Source: Streptomyces sp. NBC_01304 (lineage in GTDB: Bacteria > Actinomycetota > Actinomycetes > Streptomycetales > Streptomycetaceae). From it: a stretch of DNA of 64,000 nucleotides. Both the position numbers and the translations under genes were made by a program. The notes beneath the pieces were generated by a model. That model ran no database searches. It was given only the letters and a program-made list of their open reading frames with translations, and was not told the DNA's origin. Shown piece after piece: positions 8,845-16,344 of the stretch; the first letter of the stretch is position 1; each line of letters opens with the position of its first letter. The stretch covers positions 7,006,001-7,070,000 of the forward strand of contig NZ_CP109055.1 in NCBI RefSeq assembly GCF_035975855.1, given 5' to 3'.

Positions 8845-11391
8845 TCACACCCACGTCCGGGGGCGGAAACGGTTGGCCCGCTCCACCAGTTCGATCCTCT
8901 CCTCACCGCGCTGCGCCAGCCTGGCAAGCGTCCGGTACGAGCGCTCGAGGCCGAAACGCAGGCCCCGCTCGTCCAGACTGCTGCCGAGCAGCACCGCGTG
9001 CGCGGCTCCCTGCTGTCCCTGCTGCCCGCCCTGCGGCGCACTGCCGCGGCTACCGGAGAGTACCCAGTCAAGGGCGGTCCCCAGGACCTCGGCCGACAAC
9101 TGCTCGCGGCGCACCGCGTCCAGGCCGAAGTGCCTGAGCGCCTCGACCTGGCCGGCGGCGGCGGTCAGGTCGTCAAGCAGGGGTTCGTGCAGCGCCTGGT
9201 CCCGCAAGCGGGCCCGTACGGCGGCTACCCGGGCCGCCGTGTAGTGAATCGACGCCTCCGGTACGGATTCCAGGGTACGCACCGCGCCGCGCCGGTCCGC
9301 GGCCGCCAGCTGTACCCGGGCGAGGCCGAAGGCCGTCGACACATAGCTGGGGTCGGTCGTCCACACCAGGCGGTAGTACTCCGCGGCGTTGTCCAACTGC
9401 CCCAGGACCTCCGCGCAGACGCCGAGGGCCAGCTTGGGCGCGGGCTCGCCGGGGAACGCGTCGTAGATCCCGTCGAAGGACAGCGCGGCGCTCGCGAAGT
9501 CGCCGGTGGCCAGGGAGACCACACCGCGGTACCAGACGACGCGCCAGTCGTCCGGGTTGGTCTGCTCCAGATCGTCCAACGACTTTGTGGCGGAGTTCAG
9601 TTCGCCCATCTCCAGGCGGGCCCGCAGCTCCCTCAGGCGCAGCTCCAGGGAGGTCGCGGGCGCGGCCGCGAGCGCGCTGATCAGCTCGGCGGGCGCGGAG
9701 GCCATGAGCCCGGCCAGGAACCCGGCGTTGGGGTCGCTCGGGTCGACGCGCGGCACGGGCAGCGCCAGCGCCACGGCCGGGGCGTCCAGCGTGCGGATCA
9801 GGTGCGCGGCGTTGGGCGGGTCCGTGGGGCCGGGTCCCGTGCTGCCGGGCGGGGCGGGGATCGCGGGCAGCGGCCCGCCGTTGGAGAGGGCGGGGGCGGC
9901 CTTGCCGTCGCGCCGGGCGCCCAGCTTCGAGACCTCCAGGTCGCGCTCCGCGAACAGCTCGGTGTCCGTGACCTTGACCTCGGGCCCGAACAGCGTGGAC
10001 AGCGCGGGCCGCGGCTTGCTCGTCTGGACCGCGACGACCTCGCGCAGCACACCGGTCAGCTGCTCCGCCATCTCCTGCGCGGAGGCGAACCGCCGCGCCG
10101 GATCCGGGTCGGTGGCACGGACCAGGAGGCGGTAGAACGACTCGTACTTACGGAAGACCTCGATGTTGTCCGGGTCGGGCAGCGAGTCCACGAAGACGTT
10201 CGTATAGCCCTGGAAGTCGAACGTCATGATCGCGAGGGTGCGCGCCACCGTGTACAGATCGGAGGCGACGGACGGGCCGACCTCGGCGACCTCGGGGGCC
10301 TGATAGCCGACCGTGCCGTAGATCGCCGACTCGTCGTCGTCCATCCTGCGGACCGCGCCCATGTCGATGAGCTTGAGCTGGTCCTCCGTCTGGATGGCGT
10401 TGTCCACCTTGAAGTCGCAGTACAGAAGGTTTCTGCTGTGAAGGTGGCCGAGGGCCTCCAGGGCCTCGATGCCGTACGCACACGCCTGCTCGACCGGCAG
10501 CGGATCGCGCTTGCCGTCCGGGGTGCGCCGGTCGTTGGCGATCTCCTTGAGGGACTTGCCGCCGACGTACTCCATGACGATGTACCCGTCGAGGGAGCCG
10601 GTGCGCTGGTCGAGGTGCTCGACGAAGTTGTAGATCCGCACGATGTTGGAGTGCTCGATCTCGGCGAGGAAGCGCCGCTCGGAGATCGCCGCGGCCATCG
10701 CGTCCTGGTCACCGGTGTCGAGCAGGCCCTTGAGGACCACCCAACGGTCCGACACCGCACGGTCGATGGCGAGATACACCCAGCCGAGCCCGCCGTGCGC
10801 GAGACAGCCCATGACCTCGTACTGACCGTGCACGATGTCGCCCGTGCTCAACTTCGGCATGAAGGAGTACGGGTGGCCGCACTTGGTGCAGAAGCCCTCG
10901 GTGCGGCCCTTGCGCTCCCCGCGCGAACGGCCCACCGGCGCCCCGCAGTCGGAGCGCGAGCAGAACCGTTTGCGTTCGGGGACCTCGGGGTTCTCCTGGA
11001 CCATCTCGCCCGGGTTGGGCCGCGGCACCTGGGGCACCGAGACCAGGCCCGCGCCAAGGCGGTTGCGCCCCGACGCCCCGGTGGACGCGCCCGAGCTGCG
11101 GACCGACACCGACCGCGACGACGTACGCCCCGACAGCGAGCGCGACAGCCGGCCCGACACCGAGCGGCGGGACTGCGAGGAGCGGGACGAGCGCGAACTG
11201 GCCCTGGAACTGCGCGAGGACGAGCTGCTGCCCCGGCCGCCGCCCCCGGTGATACCGGTCGGCTGGGAGCTCACCATGCCGTTCGGCGCGACGACGGGAG
11301 CCAGGCCGCAGGTGTCGCAGTAGAGCTCACCACCGCCCATGTCCTCGTACGATCCGGTGCAACCGGGCCGCTGACATTCCTGACTGGTCAA
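8845..11391 (-). CDS. pknG: PknG-family serine/threonine protein kinase with rubredoxin-like ribbons and TPR tail
   Basis: 848 residues with the PknG architecture. The N-terminus has two Cys clusters (CQRPGCTG...YCDTCG and CSRSDCGAPVG...FCTKCG), then a basic Ser/Arg-rich linker. The kinase domain spans roughly residues 190-460: glycine loop AHGGLGWVYLA, ATP lysine in VVLKGLL, catalytic loop YCDFKVDN (no RD arginine), metal-binding LIDMGAVR and YQAPEV. The C-terminal half is helical TPR-like repeats (GDFASAALSFDGIYDAFPGE). Soluble PknG phosphorylates FHA proteins such as GarA/OdhI and so adjusts glutamate metabolism. Its stop adjoins the phosphatase start and its start overlaps the upstream gene by four bases. 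It is the central catalytic member of this operon. Confidence 0.9.
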   Translation of the reverse strand: MTSQECQRPGCTGSYEDMGGGELYCDTCGLAPVVAPNGMVSSQPTGITGGGGRGSSSSSRSSRASSRSSRSSQSRRSVSGRLSRSLSGRTSSRSVSVRSSGASTGASGRNRLGAGLVSVPQVPRPNPGEMVQENPEVPERKRFCSRSDCGAPVGRSRGERKGRTEGFCTKCGHPYSFMPKLSTGDIVHGQYEVMGCLAHGGLGWVYLAIDRAVSDRWVVLKGLLDTGDQDAMAAAISERRFLAEIEHSNIVRIYNFVEHLDQRTGSLDGYIVMEYVGGKSLKEIANDRRTPDGKRDPLPVEQACAYGIEALEALGHLHSRNLLYCDFKVDNAIQTEDQLKLIDMGAVRRMDDDESAIYGTVGYQAPEVAEVGPSVASDLYTVARTLAIMTFDFQGYTNVFVDSLPDPDNIEVFRKYESFYRLLVRATDPDPARRFASAQEMAEQLTGVLREVVAVQTSKPRPALSTLFGPEVKVTDTELFAERDLEVSKLGARRDGKAAPALSNGGPLPAIPAPPGSTGPGPTDPPNAAHLIRTLDAPAVALALPVPRVDPSDPNAGFLAGLMASAPAELISALAAAPATSLELRLRELRARLEMGELNSATKSLDDLEQTNPDDWRVVWYRGVVSLATGDFASAALSFDGIYDAFPGEPAPKLALGVCAEVLGQLDNAAEYYRLVWTTDPSYVSTAFGLARVQLAAADRRGAVRTLESVPEASIHYTAARVAAVRARLRDQALHEPLLDDLTAAAGQVEALRHFGLDAVRREQLSAEVLGTALDWVLSGSRGSAPQGGQQGQQGAAHAVLLGSSLDERGLRFGLERSYRTLARLAQRGEERIELVERANRFRPRTWV

Positions 11392-12713
11392 GATTCCCCC
11401 CTACGGTCCTGTGGTCCGCCCTGCTGCGGGACTCGTGCGGCCAGCGCCTCCGCGGCCGCGTGCTGATAGCGCAGGACCGCCTGCTCGGCCACGCGTAGAT
11501 CGCAGGGTGCGCTCCACAGCATGCGGCGGGCCGCGTCGTACCGCTCGATGAGCAGCGGGTCCTCGGCGGCGCCGTGCCGGGCGACCTTCGCCTTGTACGC
11601 GTCGAGGCGGCCGCGCAGCTCGGCGCGGACCGCGAGCGGCTGGGTGACGGCGCTCAACGACTCGCGGGCGCGCAGGAGTTCGTCCTCCGCCTTGCGCTCC
11701 AGGGACTCCAGGAGCGGTGACAGGCGGTGCCACTGGGCATGTCTGCGGTACTCGGCGGCGGTCGCCAGCTGATCCTGCAGCGCGGTCGGCGGGCCGCTGA
11801 CCGGGGGCACCTCCGACGCGGCGATCTTCGCAAGCACCTCACCGCGCGCGGAGCGGGCCTCGGCGAGGGTGCGGTCCGCGCGGGACAGCACGTCGCGCAG
11901 CCTGCCGAGCCGGAGCTCGGCGTCCTGGCGGACCGTGAGCACCGCGTCGATCTCGCGGCGCACCTCCTCCAGGGCCTGGGCCTCGCGGTCGTACCGCCCG
12001 GTGTCGGGCCGGCCGCCGCCCGGCGCGGAACTGCGCGACGGCGACGGCATCCAGAACGCCAGCGGATCCGAGATCACTTGGGCGCGCAGGGACGTCAACT
12101 CGGCTGTGATGCGCTCCAGATCGTCACCCGAAGGATGCTCACCAGGACGTACGCCGACGGAGGAGGCGAGCTGCCGGGTGCGGGCCAGCTCGGCCGAGAG
12201 CAGATCGATCCGGGCGGGCAGCGCGGACCAGACCGCGTCGGCCGCGACCACCATGTCCAGGCTGCTCGCATACAGCTCGTTCATCCGGGCGACCAGGTCG
12301 GCCAGCGTGAACTGCTCGGAGAGCGTGGGCGATCCGGTGATCGAAGAAGGCGCGCCATTGGGGTGCGCGCCGCCCGAGACGGTGATGCCGTCGCCGCGCA
12401 GCACGTCGGTGAGCTCGACCAGGTCCTCGCGGCTCGGCCAGCGCCGGCGCGCGCGCACCTCACGGGCGCCGGTCAGGGCGTCCGTGTACGCGTCGAAGTA
12501 CGCCCAGAGCCGGGTGATCTCGCCCTCGGCGACGGACCAGCGCTCCTTGGTGGTGCCGGTCAGCCCGGCGCCCTCGAGGAGCCTGCGGCCCGCGTGGTCC
12601 TGCAACGCGAGCAGCGAGGACTCGATGGCCTCGTGCTCGGCGCCCAGTCGGGCAAGGGCACGGTCCACCTCGTCCCGGTCCATGACGGGTCCGGGGGGTC
12701 CCGCGACGCCCAT
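11388..12713 (-). CDS. Coiled-coil protein of unknown function in the kinase operon
   Basis: 441 residues, almost wholly alpha-helical with heptad-like Leu/Ala spacing (DRALARLGAEHEAIESSLLA, RREIDAVLTVRQDAELRLGR). No signal peptide, membrane segment or catalytic motif is visible. The ATG at 12713 follows GGAGAGGTG at nine bases; an alternative ATG at 12683 lacks a ribosome site. It overlaps the kinase start by four bases and lies just after the binding-protein gene, so it may connect membrane sensing to the kinase, but this is inference only. I know of no counterpart in the mycobacterial glnX-glnH-pknG locus. Confidence 0.75.
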   Translation of the reverse strand: MGVAGPPGPVMDRDEVDRALARLGAEHEAIESSLLALQDHAGRRLLEGAGLTGTTKERWSVAEGEITRLWAYFDAYTDALTGAREVRARRRWPSREDLVELTDVLRGDGITVSGGAHPNGAPSSITGSPTLSEQFTLADLVARMNELYASSLDMVVAADAVWSALPARIDLLSAELARTRQLASSVGVRPGEHPSGDDLERITAELTSLRAQVISDPLAFWMPSPSRSSAPGGGRPDTGRYDREAQALEEVRREIDAVLTVRQDAELRLGRLRDVLSRADRTLAEARSARGEVLAKIAASEVPPVSGPPTALQDQLATAAEYRRHAQWHRLSPLLESLERKAEDELLRARESLSAVTQPLAVRAELRGRLDAYKAKVARHGAAEDPLLIERYDAARRMLWSAPCDLRVAEQAVLRYQHAAAEALAARVPQQGGPQDRRGES

Positions 12714-12863
12714 CGATCACCTCTCCCACCTGGGCGCACGGTTGGCGCCACGGTCGTTCAACCCGGTTGGTTCCGCTGGTACTCGACCAGTCCTGCTGGT
12801 GCTCCCGGCCAGTACTTCCGGTCCTTGCCCAGTCCTTCTCTTCTTTGTTCAGTTCTTCTTCGC

Positions 12864-13883
12864 TCAGTCCTTCTGGTACCTGGCGGGCGGCGGGCCGGGG
12901 CTGTCACCCATGTCGGCCTTCAGCCAAGTGTCGTACGCCTTCTCCCACTTGCTGCCGTCACCGCCGTCGCGGTACTTCTCCAGGATGTCGTTGACCCGGC
13001 TTACCAAGTCGTCGGCGCCCTGCTTGGCCGCCACGCCGTAGTACTCCTCGGTGAACGGCTCGCCCTTGAGCTCCACCGTCGGGTCCTGCGCGGCCTGGCC
13101 GGCGCCGAGGGCGCTGTCCGTGACCACCGCGTCGGCGTTCCCCAACTGCAGCTGCACCAGGCAGTCCAGCTGGTTGACCACGCGGATGATCTTCGCGCCG
13201 TGCGACTCCTTCTTCAGCGCCTCGTCGGCCGTGGACTTGTCGGCGACGCAGACGCGGCGGCCGCTCAGCGTGTCGTCGTACCCCTTGATCGGGGAGCCCT
13301 CGGGCGCGAGCACCTGCTGTCCCGTCTTGAAGTACGCGGTGGAGAACTCGACGCCCTCCGCCTTGCGCGAGCAGCTGATCGTCATCGTGCGCACGATCAG
13401 GTCGACCTTGCCGCTCTTGAGCATCGGGATGCGCTGGTTCGTCGGCACCGCGCGGAACGTCACCGCGTCCTCGTGGCCCATGATGCTGCGGCCTATCTCC
13501 TTGGCGAGGTCGATGTCGAAGCCGTGCAACTTGCCGTCGTCCGGGTCGCGGTAGCCCCAGCGGTAGCTGTTCTGGTCGACGCCGATGACCAGCTTGGCGT
13601 TGTCCCCCCGGGCCTTGATCGCCTCGATTGTGGGGCCGTCGTCGGAGGACTTGGGCAGGCTCTTGTCCGGGCTCTCGTCGTCGCACTTCTCGGCCTTCGC
13701 CTGGACGGCGTGGGCCACGCCCGAGCCGCCCTGTGCGACCTGCTCGTCCGCGGCGCCCTTCACGGGCAGCAGCACGAAGCACGCGGCCAGCAGGCAGGCG
13801 ACGGCCATCGAGGCCACGCCGCCCCAGCCGCGCAGCCTGGCGAACGGACGCTTCAACTCCAGTGGTGCCCTCATCTTGGTCAT
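12864..13883 (-). CDS. Glutamate/aspartate-type extracellular solute-binding protein (GlnH-like)
   Basis: 339 residues, SBP_bac_3 family. An N-terminal membrane segment (GGVASMAVACLLAACFVLLP) is a signal peptide or anchor, possibly a lipoprotein given LLAAC. The binding domain contains LVIGVDQNSYRWGYRDPDDG, GFDIDLAKEIGRSIMG and KVDLIVRTMTISCSRK, typical for amino-acid binding proteins. No transporter permease or ATPase lies nearby. That fits a sensory binding protein like mycobacterial GlnH, which signals amino-acid levels through GlnX to PknG. Start: the ATG at 13883 follows GAGGGGG and lies 11 bases after the upstream stop; an internal ATG at 13874 is also possible. Confidence 0.85.
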   Translation of the reverse strand: MTKMRAPLELKRPFARLRGWGGVASMAVACLLAACFVLLPVKGAADEQVAQGGSGVAHAVQAKAEKCDDESPDKSLPKSSDDGPTIEAIKARGDNAKLVIGVDQNSYRWGYRDPDDGKLHGFDIDLAKEIGRSIMGHEDAVTFRAVPTNQRIPMLKSGKVDLIVRTMTISCSRKAEGVEFSTAYFKTGQQVLAPEGSPIKGYDDTLSGRRVCVADKSTADEALKKESHGAKIIRVVNQLDCLVQLQLGNADAVVTDSALGAGQAAQDPTVELKGEPFTEEYYGVAAKQGADDLVSRVNDILEKYRDGGDGSKWEKAYDTWLKADMGDSPGPPPARYQKD

Positions 13884-13894
13884 CTCGCCCCCTC

Positions 13895-15427
13895 TCACCG
13901 GTACTCCGAAAGCCTGCGCCCGATACCGAGCACGGCACCCGCCGCGGCCAGCACGGCCAGTACGGCGGCGCCGATCGGCAGACCCGTCATCGCCCCCCTG
14001 CCGTCCTCGGCAGCGCTCAGGAAGTCCTGCTTCTCCAGTGCCAAGGCCTGGTCGAGCGCCTTGTCCGCCACGTCGAAGCACTCGCCCGTGGCGTCCTTCT
14101 TCTCGATGAGCTTGCCCTTGGAGTCCTTCCCGCCGATGACCCGGGCGAGCGCCGTCTCGTAGTCACCTTGTGTATCGGCCTCGCGGGCGGCCGTGTGGCG
14201 CTTTTGCCAAGCCTCCACGGCATCCATCGCAGCCTTGACCGGAGCGTCACCCTCGTCGTCGCCCAGTGCCAGGGCCTTGTCGAGGGAGCCTTCGAGGCGG
14301 TCGCCGCGGCCGCCGTCCAGGGACTTCATCAGCTTGATGAAGCTGACGTCGTAGGCGTCCTTGCCCTTGTCCTTGCCCTCCTTGGTGACGGTCTCGGCGC
14401 CGCGTGCGACCAGCGTGAGGTTTTCGTCACTGCGGGCCCGAAGGGTGCTGATCCGGGCGTCGTTGAGGACATTCAGTGAACGAATGCCGTTGTCGTACGA
14501 GTCCGAGAGCGCCGACCAGGCCAGGGTGTGGCCGACCGACAGCCAGAGCAGCACCACCGTGGTCGCGGCGGTCGCGGTGGCCAGGCCGTGGTTCAACACC
14601 CGGTTGGTCCGCCGGTAGTTGCGGCGCTGCGCCCAGACCAGCGCGCCGAGCGCGACCAGGCCGAGGAAGATGGCCACCCAGGGGTAGGACTTCGCGTCGG
14701 CGTAGTCGGAGTCGAGGCGGGCCTTCTCGGCGTCGTACAGCTCCTCGGCGGCCGGGAGCATCTCGTTCTGCATCAGGTCGTTCGCATTGCGCAGGTAGGC
14801 GCCGCCCAGGGGCAGGCCCTGGCGGTTGTTGTCCCGGGCCGTCTGGATGCGCTCCGCGTACTCCGGGAGCAGCCGGTTCAGCTTGGCTATCTGGGCGGCC
14901 GAAGTGGTCGAGCCCTTGCTGTTCGCCGCCGCGTTGGCCAGCTTCTCCGCGGCCCTGTCCATGTCGTCCTGGTATCGCTCGCGCAGGTCCGCGGGCTCCT
15001 GGCCGCCGGTCAGGAAGCCGCTGGCCGCCGCGGTGTTGGCGTCCGCGAGGGAGCGGTAGATGCTCGCCGCGTCGGCGCTCAGCGGCTGGCTGCGGTGCAG
15101 CACGGAGTCGGCGGCGGCAGAGCGGTCGGACTCCTGCCAGGCGGTGACGGCGCCGAACGCGATGACGAGCACCGCGAGCACGGCCCCGATGAGGCGCAGC
15201 CGGCCGGGCTCCGTGGTGGCCGCGGCGCGCAGCCGGTCCGTGGCCTCGGCCCAGGCGGGGCGACGCGCGGCAGCCGCGGGTTCCACGGGCGCACCAGGCA
15301 CACCGGCCGCACCAGGCACACCGGGCCCGCCCGGTGCCTGCGGCGGCACCGTGGGCGGCGGCCCTGCGGGCATGGTGGGCGGGGCCGTAGGTGGCCGCTC
15401 CGCGTTGCCGTTCGGCGGGTATGTCAC
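13895..15427 (-). CDS. Four-TM membrane sensor (GlnX-like), first gene of the kinase operon
   Basis: 510 residues from the GTG at 15427, chosen for the strong GGGGGAGGT ribosome site ahead of it. A cytoplasmic Pro/Ala-rich N-terminus is followed by TM1 (LIGAVLAVLVIAFGAVTAW), an extracytoplasmic helical region of about 150 residues, TM2 (WVAIFLGLVALGALVWA) and TM3 (TTVVLLWLSVGHTLAWSA), a second extracytoplasmic helical domain, and TM4 at the C-terminus (LPIGAAVLAVLAAAGAVLGI). The layout resembles GlnX, the membrane partner of GlnH in the mycobacterial PknG pathway, and chemoreceptor-like four-helix sensor domains. Gene order (this, binding protein, kinase) supports the assignment; sequence identity to GlnX could not be tested. 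Confidence 0.7.
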   Translation of the reverse strand: MTYPPNGNAERPPTAPPTMPAGPPPTVPPQAPGGPGVPGAAGVPGAPVEPAAAARRPAWAEATDRLRAAATTEPGRLRLIGAVLAVLVIAFGAVTAWQESDRSAAADSVLHRSQPLSADAASIYRSLADANTAAASGFLTGGQEPADLRERYQDDMDRAAEKLANAAANSKGSTTSAAQIAKLNRLLPEYAERIQTARDNNRQGLPLGGAYLRNANDLMQNEMLPAAEELYDAEKARLDSDYADAKSYPWVAIFLGLVALGALVWAQRRNYRRTNRVLNHGLATATAATTVVLLWLSVGHTLAWSALSDSYDNGIRSLNVLNDARISTLRARSDENLTLVARGAETVTKEGKDKGKDAYDVSFIKLMKSLDGGRGDRLEGSLDKALALGDDEGDAPVKAAMDAVEAWQKRHTAAREADTQGDYETALARVIGGKDSKGKLIEKKDATGECFDVADKALDQALALEKQDFLSAAEDGRGAMTGLPIGAAVLAVLAAAGAVLGIGRRLSEYR

Positions 15428-15732
15428 GTGACCTCCCCCTTGGTCATCCGACAGTATGGCCGCAGGGACTGACATCGACACCAGTGCTGACTGGATCTTG
15501 TTCGTATCGAAGCCTGGGACCGCGCTGGTTGAGCCCTGATTCCTGCTGTTGTTGCTTGTTCCCCGTGCCAGGAACCACTGGTTCGTGCCGCTTGTTCCTG
15601 CTGGGCTTCCGGTGCGTAACGCAGCACGAGACGCCCGTACCGCCCCCTGCCCTTGTATACGCGATCTGGATCTGTTCGGTTCCCGTTCGGCGCCGGTTAC
15701 CTTCGGTCACAGACCACCGTCGACGGGCCCCG
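15428..15732. other. Intergenic region upstream of the kinase operon
   Basis: 305 bases with no credible gene. It must hold the promoter of the seven-gene minus-strand operon and the 3' end of the immunity gene transcript. A TATACA hexamer on the minus strand (15654-15659) is a possible -10 element, though the 5' UTR would then be over 200 bases and no good -35 precedes it. Short degenerate direct repeats built on CTGGTTCGTG/CTTGTTCCTG occur around 15540-15610. No terminator hairpin was found. Confidence 0.35.
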
Positions 15733-16290
15733 CTACCAACTGCCCGCGATCCCGTCCCACCAACTCGCCGCGCCCGGCGGCTTGCAGCCGGGATCCAGCT
15801 CGTGGATCCAGTCGCAGAACCGCTGCAGGTTCCCCTCCAACTGCTCGTACTCCTCGGCCTCGTCGAGCGGGATCAGGGCCTGCGTGGTGAAGTGCAGCCG
15901 CCAGGCGATCTCGACGAACGCCGGCACCGACGTATTGATCAGCACCACCGGGAAGTGCTCCTCCTCGGGCAGCCCGTACACCGCGCCGCTCCCCGGCAGG
16001 GCACCGATCGGCCGCCCGAAGTAACTGGCCAGGCGGTACGCCGTGATGCCGCGCGCCATGAGCTGCGGCTCCGGCTCCGTCTGCACGTCCCCGGCGAGGG
16101 TGGAGATCCCGGAGGGGCCCGCCGGCAGCACCGGCACACCCCAGCGGGTCAGCGCCCCCACCGCGTCCGCGGGCAGGTCCCAGCCGCGCGCGACGGCCGT
16201 CGCCCGCGCCGCGGGCGGCCCCTCGGCGACGAGGCCGTCCAGGTCCCGGGTGAGCGCGGTGTCGAAGGCGCGCTGAGCCTCGTCGTGCAT
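15733..16290 (-). CDS. SUKH-4 family immunity protein
   Basis: 185 residues. Cytoplasmic immunity protein expected to neutralise the toxin encoded directly upstream. SUKH-type features: an N-terminal DLPADAVGALTRWGVPVLPAG region, the central GALPGSGAVYGLP strand/turn, and the conserved VVLINTSVPAFVEIAWRL segment, where an Asn-x-Ser pair precedes a helix. Length fits SUKH-4. Start: ATG at 16290 after AAGGAGATCC. It begins 54 bases after the toxin stop on the same strand. SUKH proteins paired with deaminase or nuclease toxins are well documented in polymorphic toxin systems; cognacy here rests on adjacency. Confidence 0.82.
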   Translation of the reverse strand: MHDEAQRAFDTALTRDLDGLVAEGPPAARATAVARGWDLPADAVGALTRWGVPVLPAGPSGISTLAGDVQTEPEPQLMARGITAYRLASYFGRPIGALPGSGAVYGLPEEEHFPVVLINTSVPAFVEIAWRLHFTTQALIPLDEAEEYEQLEGNLQRFCDWIHELDPGCKPPGAASWWDGIAGSW

Positions 16291-16344
16291 GGATCTCCTT
16301 GTACGTGTGGTCGATTGGCCGCTCGGCCGCCCGGCCGGCGGGGG

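Noticed and set aside
8089..11466. 1125-codon plus-strand open frame antisense to the PknG-like and PP2C genes
   Set aside because: High GC keeps antisense frames open. The predicted protein is Arg/Gly/Ala-rich without motifs, while the minus strand carries full kinase and phosphatase motifs.
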